64,000 nt of DNA from contig NZ_CP025979.1 in the NCBI RefSeq assembly GCF_002900365.1, positions 310,001-374,000 on the forward strand. Direction: 5' to 3'. Each line of letters starts with the position of its first letter. Within the stretch, counting starts at the first letter, position 1. This DNA comes from Escherichia marmotae. GTDB taxonomy: Bacteria; Pseudomonadota; Gammaproteobacteria; Enterobacterales; Enterobacteriaceae. The translations under genes and the position numbers were made by a program. The notes beneath the pieces are model-generated. The model saw only the letters and a program-made list of their open reading frames with translations. It searched no databases and was not told the origin of the DNA. Shown in pieces: positions 10,123-16,557 of this stretch.

Positions 10123-11369
10123 CAGGAGCGCGCTCCTTTTTTCGCATATTCGCGGCTGGTGGCTTTCTCTTCTGGTGTGCTTGTGCCTTGCGCTTCAACC
10201 ACTTCCACTTTCGCCCCTTCGGTCAGGCGGTCAATGCCGTCCGTCACTACCCGATCGCCTGCGGAAATACCTGCGCGGATCACCACTTTCTGGCTGTCCT
10301 GAATGCCCGGTGTCACCAGATGCTTGCTGACTTTGTTTTCGCTATTCAGCACCCAGACAAAGTGACCTTCGTTACCCATTTGCAGTGCAGCGGTTGGGAT
10401 CACCACGGCGTTTTGTTCAGTGTCCACTAACATGCGGGCGTTAACAAACTGGTTGGGGAACAGCGCATCATCCTGATTATTAAAGCGTGCTTTTACTTTG
10501 ATGGTGCCAGTGGTGGCGTCGATTTGGTTATCGAGACTTAACAGCGTACCTTCACTTAATTTCTTCGAGTTGGTGCGATCCCAGGCTTCAACAACCAGCG
10601 GTTTTCCGGATTTTTGTGCCTGCACAACGGTGGCGATATCGCTTTCCGGTAGAGTAAATACCAGATCGATAGGATGCGTCTGGGTGATCACCACAATGCC
10701 AGTGGTATCGCCGCTGGAGATTTGGTTACCGACATCAACCTGTTTCAGGCCAACCCGACCATCGACTGGTGCGGTGATGCGACTCCAGTCGAGTTGCAGT
10801 TGTGCGCTGGCAACGCTGGCTTCATCCGCCTTAATGGTGCCTTCGGTTTCACTGACCAGTGCCTGTTGGGCATCCAGTTCCTGACGGGAAACGAGGTTGG
10901 TTTTTGCCAGTTGTTGATAACGCGCCAAATCTCGGCGGGCATTGGCAAGTGTGGCTTTATCTTTTGCCAGTTGTCCTTGTGCCTGGGCCAGTGCAACTTT
11001 GAACTGGCTGGGATCAATCTCAGCCAGTAAATCCCCCGCTTTTACCTGCTGACCTTCCTGAAAATGCAACGCCATCAACTGGCCGTCAACGCGACTGCGC
11101 ACTGTGACGGTGTTTGCAGCGGTAATGGTGCCAAGCCCGGTGAGATAACGCGGAACTGCCTGTTCAACGGCAGTTGCTGCCTGCACGGGAGCCAGCGGTC
11201 CGGAGCGCATACCACGACGGCCACCGGCTGGCGGCTGCTGCGCTTGCTTCGTCGCACCTGGCGCTGCGCTCTGGGATTCATTGCGGCCTTGCCAGAACCA
11301 GAATGCGGCGATGGCGGCGATAACCACCACGATTACGATTACCCAACGGGATTTATAACTGCCTTTCAT
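10122..11369 (-). CDS. mdtA: MdtA, periplasmic adaptor (membrane fusion protein)
   Basis: A 415-residue adaptor: N-terminal membrane anchor at about 9-26, a Gly/Ala/Gln/Arg-rich linker to about 60, then biotinyl-lipoyl (VRSRVDGQLMALHFQEGQQVKAGDLL), alpha-helical hairpin (about 125-190) and beta-barrel domains. It bridges the MdtBC trimer to TolC. It is the first gene of the operon. A BaeR-box-like site lies about 55 bases upstream of its start. Confidence 0.97.
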   Translation of the reverse strand: MKGSYKSRWVIVIVVVIAAIAAFWFWQGRNESQSAAPGATKQAQQPPAGGRRGMRSGPLAPVQAATAVEQAVPRYLTGLGTITAANTVTVRSRVDGQLMALHFQEGQQVKAGDLLAEIDPSQFKVALAQAQGQLAKDKATLANARRDLARYQQLAKTNLVSRQELDAQQALVSETEGTIKADEASVASAQLQLDWSRITAPVDGRVGLKQVDVGNQISSGDTTGIVVITQTHPIDLVFTLPESDIATVVQAQKSGKPLVVEAWDRTNSKKLSEGTLLSLDNQIDATTGTIKVKARFNNQDDALFPNQFVNARMLVDTEQNAVVIPTAALQMGNEGHFVWVLNSENKVSKHLVTPGIQDSQKVVIRAGISAGDRVVTDGIDRLTEGAKVEVVEAQGTSTPEEKATSREYAKKGARS

Positions 11370-11422
11370 CGTTAAGAGTTTCTCTTCCTGAAACGTTTCG
11401 CGGAATGATACTAGTGTAGCCA

Positions 11423-11440
11423 GCTAATCAGGGAGAAAAA
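11423..11440 (-). promoter_or_regulatory. Candidate BaeR box upstream of mdtA
   Basis: On the minus strand this reads TTTTTCTCCCTGATTAGC, about two mismatches from the BaeR consensus I recall (TTTTTCTCCATDATTGGC). Its place about 55 bases upstream of the mdtA start fits BaeR activation of the operon. The assignment is by eye only. Confidence 0.7.
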
Positions 11441-11540
11441 TGGAGGAATTATGAAACAGTTTCGCGAATCGTCTGAATGGTTGTGCACTTTGCGAGCGCG
11501 CATCCAGTAATAACATGTGAAACTATTTTATCTGCAGGTT

Positions 11541-11623
11541 AGCGATAGACTACGTGCATGGCGATAAGGAGGTAAGCCGACGATTTCAGCGGGATGCTGA
11601 AACGGGAAAGCCCCTCCCGAAGA
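11541..11623 (+). repeat. Left half of sib/ibs unit 1 (QUAD-type repeat), cut by IS
   Basis: This stretch (gcgatagacta ... aaggaggtaagccgacgatttcagcggg ... gctgaaacgggaaa) matches 13429-13510 closely and is the upstream part of a sib/ibs unit. It carries the probable ibs promoter and leader, and on the minus strand the 3' end of the Sib antisense RNA. It ends in one arm of the Sib terminator hairpin (CCCCTCCCGAAGA), where the IS50-like element is inserted. The other arm resumes at 13175. The bases between the mdtA BaeR box and this repeat (11441-11540) show no gene. Confidence 0.8.
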
Positions 11624-13174
11624 CTGTCTCTTATACACAAGTCCCCACCCGGGGATTTGTGATGTCTGTCAGTCTGCTTTAGGGGGGACTCTTTCCATCC
11701 GGTACTTTCCTTCCTCCCCGGTAGCCATTTTTTGAACTTTTTCTTCACCCGTTGATCTTCTCTTATATTTCATTTTATTCGGCTCTGTTATGGTACTTTC
11801 TGATTGTTATTCATGGGCTAACGAGCGGTTTGGACATGCCCGTCTCGGTGATCAGCGTCGTACACGACGCCTTGTGTCACTGGCCTCTTCTCTCGCTCAG
11901 CATGCAGGTCTTTCTATTGTGAAATCATCCCAGTCCACTGCTCAGGTTGAAGGTGCGTACCGCCTGATACGTAACCCGTCTGTGTCCCCGCAAGCCATTG
12001 CCGAAGCCGGATTTACCGCCACTGTAAGGGCATGTGAGGCTCATCCGCTGCTCCTCGCACTGGAAGACACCACCACCATTAACTTCAGCCACAGTACGGC
12101 ATCTGATGACCTGGGGAATACCACCACTAACCCGAAGACGCACGGGCTGCTGGCTCACTCTGTCCTGATGTACGCCCCCAACAGCGCCCTGCCAGTCGGT
12201 CTTATCGAACAGCAGCGCTGGAGTCGGGTCACGGACACCTACGGTGTTAAGCACCAGCGAAAAGAACGTCCCTATGAAGAAAAAGAAAGTTACCGCTGGC
12301 AGCAGGCTTCGGAGCGTATGGCCGAACGGCTGGGGGAGATACAGAAACGGGTAATCACTGTCTGTGACCGGGAAGCGGATATCTGGCATTACCTGCATTA
12401 TAAAGTCAGCCACGGACAGCGCTTCGTGGTGCGTGCTGCACAGAATCGCCGGCTGGAAGAAGCACCCGGCAAGCTCTTCGAACTGCCGGAAGTCCTGGCA
12501 ACCGCGGGAAGCCACACGCTGAATGTGATGCAAAAAGGCGGGCGGGCAGCCCGCCAGGCCCGGATGTTCATCAGTTACAGCGAAGTCAGCATAAAAAATC
12601 CCGACAACAGCGGCCAGGCGCTCCCGCTCACGTATGTCTGTTGCCGGGAGCAGGCAGAGGACGGTGCCTGCTGGCATCTGCTGACGTCAGAAAAAGTGGC
12701 GAGTGCCGCCGATGCGCGACGTATCGTCAGCCATTACGAGCGACGCTGGCTGATAGAGGAATACCACAAGGCGTGGAAAAGTGGTGGTACATGTGTGGAA
12801 TCGCTGCGAATGCAGACCCGGGATAACCTTGAGCGCATGGTGGTTATCAAGGCGTTTATCGCGGTACGGGTGCTGGGCCTGCGGCAGGGAGGTATCAGTG
12901 AAGAAACACAAAATGACAGCTGTGAGAAAATACTGACGCCGACAGAGTGGAAACTGCTGTGGGTTAAGCTGGAAGGAAAACCGCTTCCGTCACAGACGCC
13001 GACACTGAAATGGGCCTGTCTGAAACTGGCGAAACTGGGGCGATGGCATGACAGCAAACGCACAGGCCGCCCCGGTTGGGTAGTTATGTGGGATGGCTGG
13101 TTCAGACTTCAGGATATGGTTGAGGGTTACCTGGTGATGAAGTCTCTTGATCAGGAGATCTGATCAAGAGACAG
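11624..13174 (+). mobile_element. IS50(Tn5)-like insertion sequence, IS4 family, 1551 bp
   Basis: The left end (11624-11642) is CTGTCTCTTATACACAAGT, one base off the Tn5/IS50 outside end. The right end (13156-13174, minus strand) is CTGTCTCTTGATCAGATCT, identical to the Tn5 inside end as I know it. An 8-base direct repeat CCCGAAGA flanks it (11616-11623 and 13175-13182); IS50 normally makes 9 bases. Length is close to IS50's 1534 bp and one transposase fills most of it. The protein is clearly diverged from Tn5 Tnp, so this is a relative, not IS50 itself. I cannot name the ISfinder entry. It interrupts the terminator hairpin of a Sib RNA. Confidence 0.93.
11790..13163 (+). CDS. IS4-family (IS50 subgroup) transposase
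   Basis: A 457-residue DDE transposase resembling Tn5 Tnp (476 residues) from end to end. The N-terminal end-binding region contains LGDQRRTRRLV and EGAYRLIRNP, followed by Asp93 (LALEDTT), Asp193 (VCDREADIWHYL) and Glu323 in the YREK-type motif YERRWLIEEYHKAWKSG. The last codons and TGA stop lie inside the inner terminal repeat, as in IS50. No frameshift or missing catalytic residue is visible, so it may be active. Upstream, 11643-11789 holds the element's own promoter region. An ibs toxin frame follows 44 bases after the stop. Confidence 0.95.
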   Translation: MVLSDCYSWANERFGHARLGDQRRTRRLVSLASSLAQHAGLSIVKSSQSTAQVEGAYRLIRNPSVSPQAIAEAGFTATVRACEAHPLLLALEDTTTINFSHSTASDDLGNTTTNPKTHGLLAHSVLMYAPNSALPVGLIEQQRWSRVTDTYGVKHQRKERPYEEKESYRWQQASERMAERLGEIQKRVITVCDREADIWHYLHYKVSHGQRFVVRAAQNRRLEEAPGKLFELPEVLATAGSHTLNVMQKGGRAARQARMFISYSEVSIKNPDNSGQALPLTYVCCREQAEDGACWHLLTSEKVASAADARRIVSHYERRWLIEEYHKAWKSGGTCVESLRMQTRDNLERMVVIKAFIAVRVLGLRQGGISEETQNDSCEKILTPTEWKLLWVKLEGKPLPSQTPTLKWACLKLAKLGRWHDSKRTGRPGWVVMWDGWFRLQDMVEGYLVMKSLDQEI

Positions 13175-13299
13175 CCCGAAGAAGGGGCCTTAAAGAAGGA
13201 AAGGGTCATGATGAAATGGATCATCATCGTGGTGCTCTTAGTCATTAGCTTACTGGCTTACTAAGACTACTAGGGCGGGGGAAACCCCGCTCTACCCTC
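13175..13299 (-). ncRNA. Sib antisense RNA of unit 1, 3' terminator lost to IS insertion
   Basis: Complementary to the ibs frame at 13208-13264 and its leader. A canonical promoter lies at 13307-13335, so the RNA should start near 13299 and run leftward. In an intact unit it would end about 130-150 nt later in a GC-rich hairpin (GGCCCC...GGGG followed by T-rich sequence). That hairpin is split between 13175-13190 and 11605-11623 by the IS. The RNA therefore has no native terminator and should read into the IS, antisense to the transposase. Confidence 0.75.
13208..13264 (+). CDS. Ibs-type small hydrophobic toxin, intact frame
   Basis: A short frame ATGATGAAATGG...TACTAA encodes MMKWIIIVVLLVISLLAY (18 residues), matching the Ibs peptide pattern: MM-K start, all-hydrophobic core, AY end. 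The strong ribosome site GGAAAGGG lies just upstream. Ibs peptides insert in the inner membrane and are toxic when overproduced; Sib antisense RNA normally blocks them. The native leader and promoter are separated from this frame by the IS50-like element ending 33 bases upstream, so its expression now depends on the IS or a new promoter. It is one of the two tandem copies known in E. coli between mdtA and yegL; I cannot say if it corresponds to ibsA or ibsB. Confidence 0.82.
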   Translation: MMKWIIIVVLLVISLLAY

Positions 13300-13306
13300 A
13301 CTCCTG

Positions 13307-13335
13307 AAAGTATGCCTTCACGATAAGATTGTCAA
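13307..13335 (-). promoter_or_regulatory. Sib promoter, unit 1
   Basis: On the minus strand a -35 box TTGACA (13335-13330) and a -10 box TACTTT (13312-13307) are separated by 17 bases. This strong sigma-70 arrangement directs the antisense Sib RNA of unit 1. Confidence 0.85.
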
Positions 13336-13419
13336 TCTGCAGGCTTTGCAGTCTGCGATCCTGCCAGCAAATATTCTTTGCGAGTCGTTACGCAATAAAC
13401 ACAGAGGGAACTATTTTGT

Positions 13420-13549
13420 TCACGCGTTAGCGATAGACTGCATTCAGGGCGAAAGGAGGTAAGCCGACGATTTCAGCGGGACGCTGAAACGGGAAACCCT
13501 CTCCCGGAGAAGAGGGCTTTTAATAAGGAAAGGGTTATGATGAAGCACG
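13420..13549 (+). repeat. Left part of sib/ibs unit 2 (QUAD-type repeat)
   Basis: Second tandem copy of the sib/ibs unit. It shares with 11541-11623 the run aaggaggtaagccgacgatt, a stem sequence cagcgggacgctgaaacggg, and the Sib terminator hairpin (cctctcccggagaagagg, intact here). It ends with the first codons of ibs, where the IS1414-like element begins; 13542-13549 is the left copy of the 8-base target duplication GAAGCACG. The stretch 13336-13419 between the units shows no gene. Confidence 0.8.
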
Positions 13550-13621
13550 GAGCCTGTACATAGATTTGTGTAATTGCCTGATTTTGATATGTTCAATCCA
13601 GCATCAAATGAAGGTTAATTT

Positions 13622-14830
13622 ATGGACGAAAAACAGTTACAGGCTCTGGCTAACGAACTGGCCAAAAACCTCAAAACCCCTGAAGACCTCAGTCAGTTTG
13701 ATCGGCTGCTGAAAAAGCTCAGCGTTGAAGCCGCTCTCAATGCAGAGATGACACACCATCCTGGGTATGAGAAAAATCAGTCCAGACCAGGAGCTAACTC
13801 CCGCAACGGTTTTTCCACAAAGACCGTTATCACAGGCGACGGTCCACTGGAACTGCGTACTCCGCGCGATCGTGACGGTACCTTCGAACCACAACTGGTA
13901 AAGAAAAATCAGACCCGTATTACCGGGATGGATAACCAGATCCTCTCGTTGTATGCCAAAGGGATGACCACCCGTGAGATAGCTGCTGCGTTCAAAGAAC
14001 TGTATGACGCAGATGTTTCACCGGCACTGATATCAAAGGTTACCGATGCCGTGATGGAGCAGGTTGTAGAATGGCAAAACCGACCACTGGATGCTGTTTA
14101 CCCCATTGTTTATCTTGACTGTATCGTCCTGAAAGTTCGGCAGGACAGTCGCGTCATCAACAAATCGGTGTTCCTGGCACTGGGCATCAATATCGAAGGT
14201 CAGAAAGAACTGCTGGGTATGTGGCTGGCCGAAAATGAAGGGGCGAAGTTCTGGCTCAATGTGCTGACTGAACTGAAAAACCGCGGTCTGAACGATATCC
14301 TCATCGCCTGTGTGGATGGCCTGAAAGGCTTCCCGGATGCCATCAACACAGTATATCCGAAGGCCCGCATCCAGTTATGCATCGTGCATATGGTGCGCAA
14401 CAGCCTGCGCTTCGTGTCATGGAAGGACTACAAAGCCGTCACTCGCGACCTGAAAGCGATTTATCAGGCTCCCACGGAAGAGGCAGGCCAGCAGGCACTG
14501 GAAGCGTTCGCTGCGGCCTGGGACTGTCGCTATCCTCAGATAAGCCGAAGCTGGCAGGCTAACTGGCCGAATCTTGCCACGTTCTTCGCTTATCCAACGG
14601 ACATCCGCAAAGTGATCTATACGACGAATGCCATCGAGTCGCTAAACAGCGTGATCCGCCATGCGCTCAAAAAGCGTAAAGTGTTCCCGACAGACGACTC
14701 GGTGAAAAAAGTGGTGTGGCTGGCAATCCAGTCTGCGTCCCAGAAATGGACGATGCCGTTGAAGGACTGGCGAATGGCAATGAGCCGCTTTATTATCGAG
14801 TTCGGTGACCGCCTGGACGGTCACTTCTGA
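13622..14830 (+). CDS. IS256-family (Mutator-type) transposase of IS1414
   Basis: A 402-residue transposase of the IS256 family, related to the transposases of IS1414 and IS285. The DDE core is visible: Asp166 (VYLDCIVLKVRQD), Asp232 (ACVDGLKGFPDAI) and Glu339 (YTTNAIESLNSVIRHALKKRKVFP). The N-terminus carries the DNA-binding part (ALNAEMTHHPGYEKN). The frame is intact from the ATG preceded by a GAAGG-like site. From codon 239 onward another frame of the same strand encodes the EAST1 toxin. Confidence 0.95.
   Translation: MDEKQLQALANELAKNLKTPEDLSQFDRLLKKLSVEAALNAEMTHHPGYEKNQSRPGANSRNGFSTKTVITGDGPLELRTPRDRDGTFEPQLVKKNQTRITGMDNQILSLYAKGMTTREIAAAFKELYDADVSPALISKVTDAVMEQVVEWQNRPLDAVYPIVYLDCIVLKVRQDSRVINKSVFLALGINIEGQKELLGMWLAENEGAKFWLNVLTELKNRGLNDILIACVDGLKGFPDAINTVYPKARIQLCIVHMVRNSLRFVSWKDYKAVTRDLKAIYQAPTEEAGQQALEAFAAAWDCRYPQISRSWQANWPNLATFFAYPTDIRKVIYTTNAIESLNSVIRHALKKRKVFPTDDSVKKVVWLAIQSASQKWTMPLKDWRMAMSRFIIEFGDRLDGHF
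14337..14453 (+). CDS. astA: EAST1 heat-stable enterotoxin, nested in transposase gene
   Basis: A 38-codon frame beginning ATGCCATCAACACAGTATATC in the +1 frame of the IS1414 transposase. The peptide starts MPSTQYIRRPASSYASC and ends TTKPSLAT, with four cysteines at 17, 20, 24 and 27. To my recollection this matches the archetype EAST1 of enteroaggregative E. coli, with Ala21. EAST1 is described as an extracellular heat-stable peptide acting through cGMP in intestinal cells. The open frame is complete, but many astA copies are not expressed and nothing here proves expression. A Sib promoter at 14965-14993 points toward it from the opposite strand. Confidence 0.93.
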   Translation: MPSTQYIRRPASSYASCIWCATACASCHGRTTKPSLAT

Positions 14831-14872
14831 GAAAAGGCATTTACACAGAATCTTAAACAGGCTCGAAGCACG

Positions 14873-14957
14873 TCATCATACTGGTGATACTCTTAGTGAT
14901 TAGCTTCCAGGCTTACTAAGAACACCAGGGGGAGGGGGAAACCTCTCCCTAACCCTC
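14873..14957 (-). ncRNA. 5' part of Sib antisense RNA of unit 2, cut by IS1414
   Basis: Complementary to the 3' fragment of ibs (14873-14919) and the sequence after it (gggggagggggaaacctctccc). With the promoter at 14965-14993 the start would be near 14957. The rest of the RNA, including its terminator hairpin near 13490-13520, now lies beyond the 1.3-kb IS, so a transcript from here would cross IS1414 and astA in antisense before meeting its native terminator. Confidence 0.72.
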
Positions 14958-14964
14958 ACTCCTG

Positions 14965-14993
14965 AAATTATGTCACTCCGCCCTTAGTGTCAA
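14965..14993 (-). promoter_or_regulatory. Sib promoter, unit 2
   Basis: Minus-strand -35 TTGACA (14993-14988), 17-base spacer, -10 TAATTT (14970-14965). The arrangement is the same as at unit 1, with the same downstream CAGGAGTGAGGG. No gene lies between this site and yegL (14994-15139), which should hold the yegL promoter. Confidence 0.85.
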
Positions 14994-15139
14994 TCGACGG
15001 CTCTCCGTTCTTGCGAGGCGAATAGCAAAATTTTCTGCGCCGCCGGGCCTAATTCTGAAAGTTTCTTCGTTTGCTCTTATTTCATTATTGCAATCGGTAT
15101 GATACCGGACCTCAATAATTCTCTAAGAAAGGATTTCTT

Positions 15140-15799
15140 ATGAGCGAACAAATCACGTTTGCCACCAGCGATTTTGCCAGTAACCCGGAACCACGTTGCC
15201 CCTGCATTTTGCTGCTGGATGTTTCTGGTTCGATGAACGGTAGACCCATTAATGAACTTAACGCCGGATTGGTTACCTTTCGCGATGAGCTGCTTGCCGA
15301 CCCGCTGGCCTTAAAAAGAGTGGAACTTGGTATTGTGACGTTCGGCCCAGTGCATGTGGAACAACCCTTTACCAGCGCCGCGAATTTTTTCCCGCCCATC
15401 CTGTTTGCCCAGGGCGATACACCAATGGGTGCCGCCATTACCAAAGCCCTGGATATGGTAGAGGAGCGGAAACGTGAGTATCGTGCAAATGGTATTTCGT
15501 ATTATCGCCCGTGGATTTTCCTGATCACCGATGGTGCACCAACCGATGAGTGGCAGGCTGCCGCCAACAAAGTGTTTCAGGGGGAAGAAGATAAGAAGTT
15601 TGCCTTCTTTTCCATCGGTGTTCAGGGGGCGGATATGAAGACTCTGGCACAAATCAGCGTTCGTCAGCCTTTGCCACTGCAGGGATTACAATTCCGTGAA
15701 CTGTTTAGCTGGTTATCCAGTTCGCTGCGTTCGGTTTCCCGCTCCACGCCGGGAACGGAAGTTGTGCTGGAAGCGCCAAAAGGCTGGACGTCAGTGTGA
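15140..15799 (+). CDS. yegL: YegL, VWA-domain protein (TerY-like)
   Basis: A 219-residue von Willebrand factor A domain protein. The metal-ion-dependent adhesion site is complete: Asp27-x-Ser29-x-Ser31 in LLLDVSGSMNG, a Thr in GDTPMGAAITKAL, and the Asp of LITDGAPTDEW. No signal peptide, so cytoplasmic. It resembles the TerY class of VWA proteins found with a PP2C phosphatase and an unusual kinase, and here the next two genes are exactly those, overlapping by 4 bases. The role is unknown experimentally as far as I know. RBS AAAGGA upstream supports this start. Confidence 0.93.
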   Translation: MSEQITFATSDFASNPEPRCPCILLLDVSGSMNGRPINELNAGLVTFRDELLADPLALKRVELGIVTFGPVHVEQPFTSAANFFPPILFAQGDTPMGAAITKALDMVEERKREYRANGISYYRPWIFLITDGAPTDEWQAAANKVFQGEEDKKFAFFSIGVQGADMKTLAQISVRQPLPLQGLQFRELFSWLSSSLRSVSRSTPGTEVVLEAPKGWTSV

Positions 15800-16557
15800 G
15801 CTGGCGTCTGGTTTATGCATCCGCTGTTGGAACGTCGCACATTAGCGCTGATTTACCTTGTCAGGATGCCTGCCAGATGCAGGTTGCCTGGCTAAATGAC
15901 CAGCAGCCATTATTGTCGGTATTTGTCGCTGATGGCGCAGGCAGTGTCTCGCAGGGTGGCGAAGGCGCGATGCTTGCCATCAATGAAGCGATGGCTTATG
16001 TGTCGCAAAAAGTGCAGCACGGTGAATTTGGACTCAATGATATCCTCGCCACGGATATTGTGCTGACCGTTCGTCAGCGACTTTTTGCCGAGGCGGAAGC
16101 CAAAGAATTAGCAGTTCGCGATTTTGCCTGCACGTTTCTGGGATTGATTTCATCGGCTAACGGCACCTTGATTATGCAGATTGGCGATGGCGGCGTGGTG
16201 GTGGATTTTGGTCACGGTCTGCAATTACCGCTTACGCCGATGGTGGGTGAATATGCCAATATGACGCATTTCATTAGCGATGAAGATGCCGTTTCCAGAC
16301 TGGAAACTTTCACCAGCACTGAGCGTGTGCATAAAGTTGCAGCATTTACGGATGGTATCCAGCGACTGGCGTTAAATATGTTGGATAATTCTCCGCATGT
16401 GCCTTTCTTTACCCCGTTTTTCAATGGACTGGCGGCAGCAACGCAGGAACAACTCGATTTATTACCTGAATTGTTAAAGCAGTTTTTGTCCAGCCCGGCG
16501 GTAAACGAGCGTACGGATGATGATAAAACGTTGGCACTGGCGCTGTGGTTACCATGA
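15796..16557 (+). CDS. yegK: YegK, PP2C-type serine/threonine phosphatase
   Basis: A 253-residue PP2C-like protein. Metal-binding residues appear in the expected order: SADLPCQDACQ near the start, VADGAGSVSQGGEGA (DGxGS), QIGDGGVVV, and a late TDDDKTLAL. It is shorter than typical PP2C, as in other members of this group. It starts inside the end of yegL (4-base overlap) and overlaps yegI by 4 bases, so the trio is one transcription unit. Probably removes phosphates placed by YegI. Confidence 0.92.
   Translation: MSWRLVYASAVGTSHISADLPCQDACQMQVAWLNDQQPLLSVFVADGAGSVSQGGEGAMLAINEAMAYVSQKVQHGEFGLNDILATDIVLTVRQRLFAEAEAKELAVRDFACTFLGLISSANGTLIMQIGDGGVVVDFGHGLQLPLTPMVGEYANMTHFISDEDAVSRLETFTSTERVHKVAAFTDGIQRLALNMLDNSPHVPFFTPFFNGLAAATQEQLDLLPELLKQFLSSPAVNERTDDDKTLALALWLP

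Larger units (their letters stand above)
13550..14864 (+). mobile_element. IS1414-like element, IS256 family, 1315 bp, carries astA
   Basis: Imperfect terminal inverted repeats start with GAGCCTGT at both ends (13550 inward and 14864 inward, about 25 of 31 bases alike). The element is flanked by an 8-base direct repeat GAAGCACG (13542-13549 and 14865-14872), as expected for IS256/Mutator-like elements. The single 402-codon transposase and the nested EAST1 frame are the known hallmarks of IS1414. The element lies in the ibs gene of sib/ibs unit 2 and appears structurally complete. Confidence 0.92.
13537..14919 (+). pseudogene. ibsA: ibs toxin gene interrupted at codon 5 by IS1414-like element
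   Basis: Removing the IS and one copy of its 8-base duplication rejoins a frame MMKHVIILVILLVISFQAY, which I recall as K-12 IbsA. The fragments are 13537-13549 and 14873-14919. In the present sequence the 5' piece reads only MMKHGACT before a stop inside the IS, so no membrane toxin can be made. The Sib promoter opposite the 3' fragment is intact. The call rests on exact rejoining of the frame. Confidence 0.88.

Noticed and set aside
11624..13174. Laboratory Tn5 or library-adapter contamination
   Set aside because: Although the ends match Tn5 sequences, the 457-residue transposase is clearly different from Tn5 Tnp and a target duplication is present on both sides, so it is a natural related element.
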